A stretch of 64,000 nt of DNA from Myxococcales bacterium (GTDB lineage: Bacteria; Myxococcota_A; Polyangia; Palsa-1104; JAEUJZ01): contig JAEUJZ010000120.1 of NCBI GenBank assembly GCA_016794505.1, forward strand, positions 1-64,000, written 5' to 3'. The notes under the pieces are model-generated. The model had not been told where the DNA came from and did no database searches. It was given only the letters and a program-made list of their open reading frames with translations. The position numbers were made by a program, and so were the translations under genes. The first letter of the stretch is position 1. Each line of letters starts with the position of its first letter. Positions 18,065-26,053 of the stretch are shown in pieces.

Positions 18065-18800
18065 CCCACCTGCCGTGGTCGAAGCGCGTGCCATCACCCG
18101 CGTGTTTGGCAGCACCCGCACGAGCACAGTACTCGACGGCATCAGCTTTGCGCTGGCTGCCGGCGAGTTCTGCGCCCTGATTGGTCCCTCTGGCTCAGGC
18201 AAGAGCACGCTGCTCAACATCATCGGCCTGCTCGATCGGCCGACCCGCGGCGAGGTCCTGCTGTGTGGCCAGCCGATGACGCCTCTTGGCGACGACGCGC
18301 GGACGCACGCCCGCAGTCGCACGCTCGGCTTTGTGTTTCAGTTCCACCACCTGCTGTCCTCGCTAACCGCGCTCGAAAACGTGATGCTGCCGGCGTGGGG
18401 CGATCGCGGGCGGATCGACCTCGCGCTGCGGGAACGCGCCGCCCAGCTTCTGGGGGAAGTCGGCCTGCTCGACCGTGCCCACCGCCGCATCACCGATCTT
18501 TCAGGGGGCGAGGCGCAGCGAGTCGCCGTCGCCAGAGCGCTGTGTCTGAATCCGCCCCTCGTCCTCGCCGATGAGCCGACCGGCAACCTGGACACGCAGA
18601 ACGCCGACAGCGTCTTCGCCTTGCTTCGCCGCATCAACCGCCAGCACCGCACTGCCTTCATCGTCGTCACCCATGACGACCGCCTAGCCGCCCGCTGCGA
18701 CCGCATCCTTCAGCTGGTCGATGGCCGCATGGTCACGGACCAGACCCGCGGCCCCACCCCAGAAGGCCGCTTCGCTGCCCTGCCAGCCGACGACGTCTGA
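18057..18800 (+). CDS. ABC transporter ATPase (LolD/MacB/DevA type)
   Basis: 247 residues. Walker A GPSGSGKST, Q-loop in GFVFQFHHLL, signature LSGGEAQRVAVARAL, Walker B PPLVLADEPTGNLD, and the H-loop in FIVVTHDDRL are all intact. PTGNLD is characteristic of the LolD/MacB/FtsE subclass that pairs with FtsX-type permeases. The start lies inside the permease gene (8-base overlap), so translation is probably coupled. It powers the exporter encoded by the two preceding genes. Confidence 0.95.
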   Translation: MADPPAVVEARAITRVFGSTRTSTVLDGISFALAAGEFCALIGPSGSGKSTLLNIIGLLDRPTRGEVLLCGQPMTPLGDDARTHARSRTLGFVFQFHHLLSSLTALENVMLPAWGDRGRIDLALRERAAQLLGEVGLLDRAHRRITDLSGGEAQRVAVARALCLNPPLVLADEPTGNLDTQNADSVFALLRRINRQHRTAFIVVTHDDRLAARCDRILQLVDGRMVTDQTRGPTPEGRFAALPADDV

Positions 18801-19297
18801 TCGATCGTCTCCGGTGTTCTCACCGAGGATTCGGAACCCTTGTCCGCGGGTGTTCAGACCGTACGCGGGGACGACGACGAGGCCGAATGAAGTCGAAGAT
18901 CCGAGTCGGGAAGAGCAAGGGGTAAGGCTCTGCTGAGCGTCGATGACCACGCGATCTCTGCAGTGCCCATCAGGACAGATCGCCGCCAGGATCCGCCGCT
19001 ATGCCTGCCCCGCGGTGGCGCTGCGGCGGCGCGTCTTTACACCTGGGCAACGGCTGAGCAATGGATGGGCTGCTTGTGCGCAACAAGGGAACCAAGAGCC
19101 CGTTCCAGAATGCCGGCCGCAGAGGACTCTGCCCGGCCGCCGCGTAGCGCGCCCACGCTTCCCATGGGCCTACCACAGTCTGTGGCATGCGCATTGCGTA
19201 TGCAGCCACTCATCGGGAGGCTCCCCCAGAGTCTGAGGGGGCCCAGAGAGCCGAGGAAAGGATCGATTCATCCAGACCATAGACAGCACCCCGCATC

Positions 19298-19337
19298 GCG
19301 TCGGTGAGTCCTGCCCCCCCACGGGCCTCACCGACGC
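19298..19337. repeat. 11-bp perfect inverted repeat (hairpin)
   Basis: Arms GCGTCGGTGAG (19298-19308) and CTCACCGACGC (19327-19337) are perfect complements. Inside them GCCC and GGGC can extend the stem. No T-run follows on either strand, so it is not a plain intrinsic terminator. On the plus strand it precedes, by about 30 bases, a perfect AAGGAG ribosome site. Confidence 0.6.
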
Positions 19338-19370
19338 TCCCCTCTTACAAAAAACAAAAAGGAGTTCCGC

Positions 19371-19436
19371 ATGCGCACTCCTCCTTGTCTTCAATCCAAC
19401 CGGCCCCCAGACCGGCCGCCATACCATCCGCCTTGA
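19371..19436 (+). CDS. 21-residue leader-like peptide, uncertain
   Basis: ATG 19371 is preceded by AAAAAGGAG with ideal spacing and by a strong hairpin. The peptide is extremely Pro-rich (RPPDRPPYHPP at its end), a composition that would slow ribosomes. No obvious downstream gene on the plus strand follows within 4 kb, so a classical attenuator role is not clear. It may be spurious. Confidence 0.3.
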   Translation: MRTPPCLQSNRPPDRPPYHPP

Positions 19437-19606
19437 GATACACCACGATGACGGCAGCCCCGTTCCCCGTCTGCTTGGGAATCCGATTGGGGGGCATCCT
19501 GTTCGCCAGCCTCCCACGCTGCGGATAAAAGGCACACGCCGTCGAGCGTGACCGCGGTAGCAGGAAATCGCGCCTTCTCTTTGCCCACTACCCCGGTCGC
19601 TGTGTG

Positions 19607-19837
19607 TCAGTCTTCCGGTCGAAGATCGGCCGGAGGTGGAGCGCAGACGGCGCAATCCTGCGGTTCGCGCTCACCCTCCGCCGAGGCTGCGGGCGACTCC
19701 GATGAAAGAGGGAACCGGGCTTCAGGGGGTTCGGGAGTAGATACCTCGGGCATCGCTGGACGTGCGGTACTCCCGGCCGAGGATCCTCCTTCATTCTCCC
19801 AGCGCCTCAGACTCTCTCGTTTGGCATGCTTCCGCAT
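19607..19837 (-). CDS. small hydrophilic protein, unknown
   Basis: 76 residues from ATG 19837; AAGGAAGG upstream marks the start. Basic N-terminus (MRKHAKRESLRRWENEGG), then a long disordered Pro/Glu/Ser-rich stretch with one CAVC motif near the end. No family recognised. Co-oriented with the small-protein genes at 20024 and 20607 and likely part of the same stress cluster by location. The disorder-prone composition leaves some doubt. Confidence 0.5.
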   Translation of the reverse strand: MRKHAKRESLRRWENEGGSSAGSTARPAMPEVSTPEPPEARFPLSSESPAASAEGEREPQDCAVCAPPPADLRPED

Positions 19838-20023
19838 CGGCAAACCTTCCTTCCCCTGAAAAACCGGCGCCTGTCGTTCGTTGTGTGGAGGCAAGGCGGC
19901 ACGGGCTACTTCCTTTTTCTTCGCAGACTAGGGCCCTGCTTGGGTGTATCCAGGGGAGTGTAGGCTGACCCAAATCGGGTATCCCAAAAGAACAGTGAAC
20001 GACAGAGGAAGGAGGCACCTGAG

Positions 20024-20431
20024 TCAGCCGATGCCGTTCTGGGGCTCGGGCGCAGAGGGCAGCGGGACAGTCGGGATTCCTGGGCTCGTGACCCGCAGAT
20101 CCTCCGTCGTTTTCAGCCAGTGTGCCAAGTGCGCAGCCTCGACCTCGCCCACCCGATCCCAGCCGCCACTCATCGAGCTTTTTGCCGTGGCCATGGCTTC
20201 GACCAAGGCGCGTCCCCGTTCCCCTTGAGACAGAGGAGCATCCAGCTGATCCAGGGCGATCTGTAGATCCGAAAGACGGGCCTTCACGCGCTGATGAAGC
20301 TGTTCCTTGTTGTCCATGGAAGCAAGAATGGGTCCCATGGGGTATGAGTCGGCATCGGGTATCTCTAAGCGATCGATGCGCGCGACCATGTCAGTTGGGG
20401 TGTCGAGATATTCCTCAGGTAGCGTTCTCAT
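20024..20431 (-). CDS. small helical protein, unknown
   Basis: 135 residues from ATG 20431, with AAAAGGAG seven bases upstream. Predominantly helical: MDNKEQLHQRVKARLSDLQI and GWDRVGEVEAAHLAHWLK are amphipathic. No cysteines, signal peptide or membrane segment, so probably cytosolic. It ends with a Pro-rich tail. Not recognised. It lies 175 bases downstream of the DUF3309-type gene on the same strand, among stress-related genes. Confidence 0.65.
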   Translation of the reverse strand: MRTLPEEYLDTPTDMVARIDRLEIPDADSYPMGPILASMDNKEQLHQRVKARLSDLQIALDQLDAPLSQGERGRALVEAMATAKSSMSGGWDRVGEVEAAHLAHWLKTTEDLRVTSPGIPTVPLPSAPEPQNGIG

Positions 20432-20606
20432 GGCAGACTCCTTTTGCTTGGCCCTGCGACGCGGATCGCCGGGGGGATCCCACTGCGAAACGGGTGCGCC
20501 GCGTTTTCGTACCAGGCTGCGCTGTACCCGGAAGCCGTTCAGAACACACGCAGGCTGGGCTGCACGTTCCGAACGACTGCTGCAGCGGCAGCCAGAAATC
20601 GGAAGC

Positions 20607-20762
20607 TTAGTGAAACTGCAACCGCCCCATGAACCACAGGACGGAAAGGACCACCAAGACCGCGGCAGCGGGTGAGAATCCAGAGTAGCCGTATCGTCCG
20701 TAGCCCCAGCCGCCGCCGATCAGGCTCAGCAGAAAAAGGACTACGAGAATGCTGGCAAGCAT
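20607..20762 (-). CDS. DUF3309-type small membrane protein
   Basis: 51 residues, start ATG 20762 with AGGAG upstream. MLASILVVLFLLSLIGGGWG is one transmembrane helix ending in the conserved GGGWGY motif. A short GYSG turn and a second helix follow (AAAVLVVLSVLWFMGRL). This matches small DUF3309 proteins seen in stress-related loci of soil bacteria. A paralogue (SLFGGGWAFSRRTYSGLSL) is encoded at 63181. Function unknown. Confidence 0.75.
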   Translation of the reverse strand: MLASILVVLFLLSLIGGGWGYGRYGYSGFSPAAAVLVVLSVLWFMGRLQFH

Positions 20763-20890
20763 GGGGCACTCCTATCCGAGGCTGATGACGGCTTTCTAAG
20801 CGGCTCGCCGTCGCGATGGGAGGGGCTGGCAAGGGGGGCTGTCGGCCCCGTAGAGTCAGCCCACGGACGCGCACTGCCGCCGGGCCGCAG

Positions 20891-22114
20891 CTATCGACCC
20901 AGCACGGTCTTTATGTACTGGATGCGCGCGGCAATGCCATTCTTGATGTCCTGGCAGTCGCGATCCAGATCCTCGATGGACCCGATCCGATGAGGATCGG
21001 TTGCGACGTGAGGCCGAATCTGTTGACATACCGCAGTTACTTGGGCGGGCATTTCTCGATATGGTCCCTCACGTAATGCGATAAGCTGGTCTTCAAATTC
21101 CCGCTTCCACAGTGGGTTTTGATATACAAGCTGAAGCATTTTGTTGGGAGGATTCTCGTTTCCTGGAATCCCCCAAAAATTATAGATTGCAGCCGTCGGG
21201 GGGGAAAAACTTGTCAGGAACGTATCCAGATCCCACGGCAAATGCACGAACCGATGGCTAAACGGATCATCGTAGTAATAGTAGTTCGCGCTGCCGTTTG
21301 ACCAGTTGTCGCTCGTGGGCAGCACGACCTCAGCGGCCGTCATCCGCAGCATCGTCCGAAGGTCGAGCAGCGCCGTCAGTCGTGCAAAAAAAGCCGAGTG
21401 ATCACCAGCCAGAGGCTCAGCGATGACTAAGTCATTTAAATCCCATAATCGTTGATAGTTGTTTTCGGTCTTGTTTGTTTCCAACATGTATCCATCGGCG
21501 TATAGGTTGCCTGTTGGATTTTCAAAGTGGCGCTCTAAGAACTCTTTGTCGATGTGTTCAATATTCATATAGAGTCCGTAGTATTGACCGTTTTTGTTGA
21601 CGCGTGCGTGGTTGACGCGCGGCGCCTGAAGTCCAGCCTTGTGCATCAGCCACATCCCGATGCGATCCCGCACTGGCGCCGGATGGTAGGGCACTGCCTC
21701 CAGGTTGATGCGCCGCAGGCCCAGGAAACGTCCCTTGTTGTCCCAGCGGTCGAAGGCAACGACAAGCTGTGGCTTGGGTTCATCGACCCAGCCGGATGGA
21801 CGCCCCTTGGGACGACACGCGGCATCTGGGAACTGAGTACCGCGGAACGCAACGCCGCAGTGTACGAATTCCTTTTTTCCCGCACGGTGATAGGCCATCA
21901 GCTGCGTCCACTCGGCTTCTGCAAAGGTGAGCTCAATTTCGATCACCGATGTATCCGCGTAGAAGTCTGCGCTGGTTCCTTTTTCGCCCAAGTCCGACGC
22001 CGCGGGCGGCATCTGCAGATCGGCGAGAGGCTCGCTCTGTGTCACCGCATCGCTGCAGTCCGTGCCGGTCCCCAAACAGATTAGACTCAACATCCCAATC
22101 GCTACAGAACGCAT
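20891..22114 (-). CDS. CotH-family protein kinase-like protein, exported
   Basis: 407 residues from ATG 22114; AGGGAGG upstream decides this start. The N-terminus has a hydrophobic signal (MRSVAIGMLSLICLGTGTDC) with a possible lipidated cysteine. The body matches CotH: RRINLEAVPYHPAPVRDRIG, YGLYMNIEHIDKEFLERHF, NYYYYDD and VHLPWDLDTFL, the last holding the metal-binding Asp of this atypical kinase fold. CotH proteins phosphorylate surface proteins in spore formers and are widespread, often exported, in Myxococcota and others. It stands alone between small stress genes. A -24/-12-like site lies 130-145 bases upstream. Confidence 0.88.
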   Translation of the reverse strand: MRSVAIGMLSLICLGTGTDCSDAVTQSEPLADLQMPPAASDLGEKGTSADFYADTSVIEIELTFAEAEWTQLMAYHRAGKKEFVHCGVAFRGTQFPDAACRPKGRPSGWVDEPKPQLVVAFDRWDNKGRFLGLRRINLEAVPYHPAPVRDRIGMWLMHKAGLQAPRVNHARVNKNGQYYGLYMNIEHIDKEFLERHFENPTGNLYADGYMLETNKTENNYQRLWDLNDLVIAEPLAGDHSAFFARLTALLDLRTMLRMTAAEVVLPTSDNWSNGSANYYYYDDPFSHRFVHLPWDLDTFLTSFSPPTAAIYNFWGIPGNENPPNKMLQLVYQNPLWKREFEDQLIALREGPYREMPAQVTAVCQQIRPHVATDPHRIGSIEDLDRDCQDIKNGIAARIQYIKTVLGR

Positions 22115-22521
22115 GCGCGCCTCCCTTTTTCCCCTCGTTCGCCCACAACCGAGCGTCCCGATCCGCGGTGCGCGGAGCCGGCCAGCCCATTCGCAAGCGA
22201 TGCGGGAGGCTGGTGCTCGGCAGGCCCGACAGCAGTGACGCATCGCAAGACGCATGCCGAGCAGTCTTCGTCATCGAGCGCCGCGCAGGCGGAGCTTTGG
22301 CGCCAGTCTGTGGGAGATTCGAGCGCCGGAACGTGAGGGGGGAGCGGCTTGTGCCGAGCGCAGAAAAGTACGTGCCGCGTGCGTGCGCTCGATGAAGATG
22401 AACGGAGTAGCAACCTTACCTGTCGCGAGCAGAGCCATCCGATTGGCTCGCCAAAAACGGACCGATTCGGGATCGCTCTGCTGCGGGGAGCGGGGCGGAC
22501 AGGTCTGCGGATGGTGACAGG
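22115..22521. other. 407-base intergenic region upstream of cotH-like gene
   Basis: No gene supported. It contains the -24/-12-like match on the minus strand at 22244-22259; otherwise nothing recognised. Confidence 0.45.
22244..22259 (-). promoter_or_regulatory. sigma54-type promoter candidate upstream of cotH-like gene
   Basis: The minus strand reads CGGCAT-GCGTC-TTGCG. The -24 GG and -12 GC are 12 bases apart as required (consensus TGGCAY-N5-TTGCW). The predicted start lies about 119 bases before the ATG at 22114. Only one mismatch in the -24 hexamer if Y is allowed. Confidence 0.4.
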
Positions 22522-22941
22522 CTAGGCGCCCGTGCTGGCGCCGGCTTGGCTTGCACGTCGGCGCTTTCGGCCCAGGTACACCGCGGTCAGGATTCCCACC
22601 GTCAGGCCTGCGCGCATCGCCGCGGTCCGACGGACAAGGGCCCCGGCCAGTACGGCTGCACCCATCGAGGTTGCGATGGTCAGATAGGGATGCGCGCTGG
22701 ACTGATCCTGTACCCACTTCCCAAACGGAATCAGCGCCTGCTTCGCGCCAGCGAGCAAGCGCTTGCTGCTCTGGAGAATGCGCCGATCCGTCTCCGGTGG
22801 GACCGGATCTGCGTGGCGGGACTCTCCATCTGCTGTCGTCTGTTGCGTCTCTGGGTCCACGCTCTCTACAGCGACATGCACCCCTAGCTTTGCGCCGTTC
22901 TTCTCGCTCTCAGTACCTGTTTTAGAAACGTGAGCATTCAT
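22522..22941 (-). CDS. ElaB/YqjD-like small membrane-anchored protein
   Basis: 139 residues from ATG 22941, with a near-perfect GGAGGTGA upstream. The N-terminal 80 residues are hydrophilic. The C-terminal part (SSAHPYLTIATSMGAAVLAG, then two hydrophobic stretches and a basic RKRRRAS tail) resembles the HPxxxxxxAxxxGxLxGxL anchor of the ElaB/YqjD/DUF883 stress proteins that tether ribosomes or proteins to the inner membrane. A -24/-12 promoter match sits directly upstream of the ribosome site. Confidence 0.65.
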   Translation of the reverse strand: MNAHVSKTGTESEKNGAKLGVHVAVESVDPETQQTTADGESRHADPVPPETDRRILQSSKRLLAGAKQALIPFGKWVQDQSSAHPYLTIATSMGAAVLAGALVRRTAAMRAGLTVGILTAVYLGRKRRRASQAGASTGA

Positions 22942-22965
22942 ATTTCACCTCCGATCTGGTTATCA

Positions 22966-22981
22966 GCAGCAATCGTGCCGC
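22966..22981 (-). promoter_or_regulatory. sigma54-type promoter candidate for the ElaB-like gene
   Basis: The minus strand reads CGGCAC-GATTG-CTGCT, with GG and GC 12 bases apart. The predicted start near 22955 falls just before the GGAGGTGA ribosome site, giving a very short leader, the same geometry as at the UspA gene at 27584. Confidence 0.55.
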
Positions 22982-23248
22982 ATACCGTAGCGTCTCGATT
23001 CGTATCCTCTGTCTGAAGTTCCCGCCATGCAGCGCGGAGTCTGAGCCATGCTCTGTGCGGTCCTGCGCGCGGGGGAAAAAGGAACAAACCTGCGACGCGT
23101 GGGGCCTTGCGGCGGAAGCAGTGCGCGGCACAGACACCGCCGGGGACACAGAGCCCTCTGTGCGGCTCTGACACAGTGAGCGCATCTGACACAGGCGGGC
23201 ATCAGGCCCGCGCGCTGCGATGCATCGAGAGCGGCGTCCCATCAATGA

Positions 23249-23264
23249 CGGCACATCGCTTGCA
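23249..23264 (+). promoter_or_regulatory. sigma54-type promoter candidate for the CBS gene
   Basis: CGGCAC-ATCGC-TTGCA: five of six at -24 and five of five at -12, correct spacing. Predicted start near 23276, about 150 bases before the ATG at 23425. This also argues against longer upstream starts for the CBS gene. Confidence 0.6.
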
Positions 23265-23424
23265 CCTTCTAAACCGCAACGTCCATTCGTTCATGGGCGG
23301 GAGTTCACGAATGTTGAAATTAGATGAGTGGCGAGCGTCGGCATCCCTCGCTCCGAGTCTTCTGTATCGGGGTGCCCCATTTTTGAAGAGCTTCCGTCTG
23401 ATCGGGAGCAAGGGAGCCAGAGAC

Positions 23425-23913
23425 ATGCAGGTTCAGCAGTTGATGTCAGAGCCCGTGCTGGTCTGTCACACGAGCGACACGCTGAGCGATGCCGCTCGGT
23501 TTATGTGGGAAAACGATGTTGGCGCCGTCCCGATTGTTGATAACCAGGGTCGCGTGGTCTCGATGCTCACCGATCGTGACATCTGCATGGCGGCGTACAC
23601 CCAAGGCCGACCGCTGTCCGAGATCGGCGTGAGCGTAGCCATGTCGGAACGCCTTGTCGTATGCCACCCGGAAGACAGCCTTGAGCGCGCGGAGGAGCTG
23701 ATGAGCTTGTATCAGGTGCGTCGACTCCCGGTTGTGGATCTTGAGGGACTGGTGCTCGGAATCCTGTCGCTCAACGATCTGGCTCGGTCCGCGGCACATG
23801 TCCCAGCCAAGCACCAAGGTCCCCCCAACGGCGTACGAATCATCGCCACGACGAGAACCCTGGCCGCCGTCGGCGCAAATCGTCTGCCGATGATGGGTCC
23901 CAAGATCGCGTGA
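23425..23913 (+). CDS. tandem CBS-domain protein
   Basis: 162 residues from ATG 23425 (GGGAG upstream). Two CBS domains: MQVQQLMSEPVLVCHTSDTL with GAVPIVDNQGRVVSMLTDRD, then SERLVVCHPEDSLERAEELM with RRLPVVDLEGLVLGILSLND. Each ends in the (S/T)xxD element used for adenosine-nucleotide binding. Stand-alone CBS pairs sense AMP/ATP or similar ligands and act on partner proteins. Cytosolic. It sits in a stress cluster and has a strong -24/-12 match upstream. Confidence 0.9.
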   Translation: MQVQQLMSEPVLVCHTSDTLSDAARFMWENDVGAVPIVDNQGRVVSMLTDRDICMAAYTQGRPLSEIGVSVAMSERLVVCHPEDSLERAEELMSLYQVRRLPVVDLEGLVLGILSLNDLARSAAHVPAKHQGPPNGVRIIATTRTLAAVGANRLPMMGPKIA

Positions 23914-24107
23914 TGCAAGAACACCGAACGACGGTGCGCAGCGGACGCCGAAGATCGGTTCTCGCCCCACTCGCCCCAAGATCAGACTTCTCCCTTGCGC
24001 TCTACAATCAAGGGGGCGCAGAGTGCAAGCCGACCTATGATTCGGTCGCTCCGAACCAAGCTGAGTGTGCTAGGTCTCTTCCGTTTTCCTCTTCTTCTGA
24101 GGCGATG

Positions 24108-24560
24108 ATGAGCAAACCGAGTTCCGCACAGCTGGAGCTATCCCGGCGCTTGCTGGCTCAGGAAGAGTCCGGCGAAACCCCTCCGGCTGTTGCGGCCGCA
24201 CGCGCGTATCAGCGACTGCTCCGGCACTTGTCTCCCATCGTAGGAACGGCAGGTGTGCAGGCACTGTTCGCGCGCAGTGTGAAGCTGTCTGCGGTCGACC
24301 ACCCCTGCCTATCTGGGCTGGTTGGCGTGGTCTCAAAGTACGACGTCAATCGGAACCATGCGCCGCAGACGAGCCCAGCCGAAGAGCTACGAGCCTATCT
24401 GCAGCGACAGGAGGCTCTGTCCAGCGATTCCGTCGAGATGCTGTTTGCGCACTTCTGTGCTCTGTTGGCGGCGTTCATCGGTGACCGCTTGACCGCACAG
24501 GTCCTTGAGGAAGCTTGGCGAGCGGACTCGGTGTCCAGCCCTGGCAAGAGGAATCCATGA
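24108..24560 (+). CDS. unknown helical protein coupled to the KaiC-like gene
   Basis: 150 residues from ATG 24108 (GAGG upstream; ATG 24105 is the alternative). Helical, with no signal peptide: SSAQLELSRRLLAQEESGET, YQRLLRHLSPIVGTAGVQAL, ARSVKLSAVDHP and a C-terminal hydrophobic helix (FAHFCALLAAFIGDRLTAQV). The stop overlaps the KaiC-like start (ATGA), so the two are translationally coupled, probably a KaiC partner. Not recognised as KaiA or KaiB. TACAAT at 24003-24008 is a possible -10 element. Confidence 0.65.
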   Translation: MSKPSSAQLELSRRLLAQEESGETPPAVAAARAYQRLLRHLSPIVGTAGVQALFARSVKLSAVDHPCLSGLVGVVSKYDVNRNHAPQTSPAEELRAYLQRQEALSSDSVEMLFAHFCALLAAFIGDRLTAQVLEEAWRADSVSSPGKRNP

Positions 24561-26035
24561 CCGAGAAAGTAATGATCAATCGCCTCCCATCGGGAGTCGT
24601 TGGCTTGGACGATGTTCTGGGAGGAGGAATTCCAGAGTACTCCTTTAACTTGGTTGCGGGCGGACCTGGATGTGGCAAGACCACGCTGGCGCATCAGATT
24701 GTCTTTGCCAATGCGACCCCCGAGAGGCCAGCGCTGTACATCAGCGTGCTAGGTGAGCCTCCCATCAAGATGCTGCGGTACCAGCAGCAGTTTTCCTTTT
24801 TTGATGCAGCCAAGCTGCGTGACGCAATCAGCTTTGTTCATCTGGGACAGCAGGCGCTGGAGGGTGGGCTGTCTCAGGTGCTGGCCAGCATCATGAAAGC
24901 CGTGGACCACGCCAATCCACGCATGGTCGTCGTCGACTCGTTTCGTGCAGTCATACGTCGCTCAAAAAGTCAGCCCGATGGCGAGCGCGACTTACAGCGC
25001 TTCGTGCAGCGCTTGGCGCTGCACCTGACGAGCTATCAAGCGACGACGTTTCTAGTCGGTGAATACGTTGAGCGAGAGACCGACAACAACGCTGTCTTCA
25101 CCGTGGCGGATGGCATCATGTGGCTGTATCAAGCGATTGAGCGCAACTCCATGGTTCGCAAGATCCAAGTCATCAAGATGCGTGGGCAGAATCAGCTCCC
25201 TGGTCTTCATACGGCTCGGATCACGGAGCACGGCATGCACATCTTCCCGCGACTCTCGAAGCCAGAAGAGGGATCGGCGGTGGCGGTGGCGGCGGCGGCT
25301 GAACGCAATCGCCTGAGTACCGGCGTGCAGGCGCTGGACGAGATGTTGGGCGGGGGCATTCCCATGGGCTACACCGCGCTGTTAGCGGGGCCTTCGGGCT
25401 CAGGAAAGACCGTGCTCGCCAACCAGTTCCTACTGGAGGGGGCGCGGCAGGGCGAGCGCGGCATCGTGGCGATCTTTGAGAGGCGACCCAACGACTACCT
25501 CGAAACCACGCCGCAGGCACGCGACTTTGCCCGCATGGTACAGAACCAAACTCTTGAGGTGCTGTACCTGCGCCCACTCGATCTTTCCATTGATGAGACG
25601 TTGGTGGCACTGCGTGATGCCGTGCTGCGCACGGGAGCCAAGCGAGCCGTGATTGATTCCCTCTCTGGGCTGGAGCTGGCTCTCGCTCCCACGTTCCGCG
25701 CCGACTTTCGCGAGTCGCTGTACCGCATGCTGGGAGCGCTGACCTCGCTGGGCGTCACAGTCTTGGCCACCGTCGAGCTGACCGACTCCTACACGGACTT
25801 TCGCATGAGTCCACAGGATGTATCGTTCTTGACGGACGCGGTGATTATCCAGCGATACGTCGAAGTCGACGGTATGCTTAAGCGCGTGATGTCCGTGGTC
25901 AAGGTGCGGGCCAGTCAGCACAGCAAGGCTCTGCGCGAGTATGAGATCACAAGCAACGGAGTCGAGATCTTGCCGACCGCTCTTGGCCGCTACGACGGAC
26001 TGCTAACTGGAAGACCGCAAATCCGACAGAGCTGA
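24557..26035 (+). CDS. KaiC-like double RecA-fold ATPase
   Basis: 492 residues from ATG 24557 (AAGAGG upstream). Two KaiC domains in tandem: domain 1 with LPSGVVGLDDVLGGGIPEYS and Walker A GGPGCGKTT (35-43), domain 2 with STGVQALDEMLGGGIPMGYT and Walker A GPSGSGKT (about 278-285). Walker B-like strands are RMVVVDSFRAVI and RAVIDSLSGLEL. Cyanobacterial KaiC is about 519 residues; outside cyanobacteria such proteins take part in stress signalling with histidine kinases. Here a soluble histidine kinase follows 18 bases later, supporting that type of module. The paired catalytic glutamates of KaiC are represented by single Glu positions (SVLGEPP, IFERRP). Confidence 0.9.
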   Translation: MTEKVMINRLPSGVVGLDDVLGGGIPEYSFNLVAGGPGCGKTTLAHQIVFANATPERPALYISVLGEPPIKMLRYQQQFSFFDAAKLRDAISFVHLGQQALEGGLSQVLASIMKAVDHANPRMVVVDSFRAVIRRSKSQPDGERDLQRFVQRLALHLTSYQATTFLVGEYVERETDNNAVFTVADGIMWLYQAIERNSMVRKIQVIKMRGQNQLPGLHTARITEHGMHIFPRLSKPEEGSAVAVAAAAERNRLSTGVQALDEMLGGGIPMGYTALLAGPSGSGKTVLANQFLLEGARQGERGIVAIFERRPNDYLETTPQARDFARMVQNQTLEVLYLRPLDLSIDETLVALRDAVLRTGAKRAVIDSLSGLELALAPTFRADFRESLYRMLGALTSLGVTVLATVELTDSYTDFRMSPQDVSFLTDAVIIQRYVEVDGMLKRVMSVVKVRASQHSKALREYEITSNGVEILPTALGRYDGLLTGRPQIRQS

Positions 26036-26053
26036 ACGGATGCAGGGCACAAC

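Larger units (their letters stand above)
18801..19606. other. 806-base gap with a strong hairpin and a leader-like ORF
   Basis: No long gene is supported. A minus-strand stretch near 18690-18990 has mildly protein-like composition but no start signals. The only notable structures are the inverted repeat at 19298-19337 and the 21-codon ORF at 19371, listed separately. Confidence 0.45.
22942..23424. other. 483-base divergent intergenic region with two sigma54-type sites
   Basis: No gene is supported between the ElaB-like gene (minus) and the CBS gene (plus). It carries a -24/-12 match for each flanking gene (22966-22981 minus, 23249-23264 plus), listed separately. Confidence 0.5.

Noticed and set aside
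18684..18950. Minus-strand 88-codon frame after the ABC ATPase gene
   Set aside because: Slightly protein-like, but half of it is antisense to the ATPase C-terminus and it has no ribosome site.
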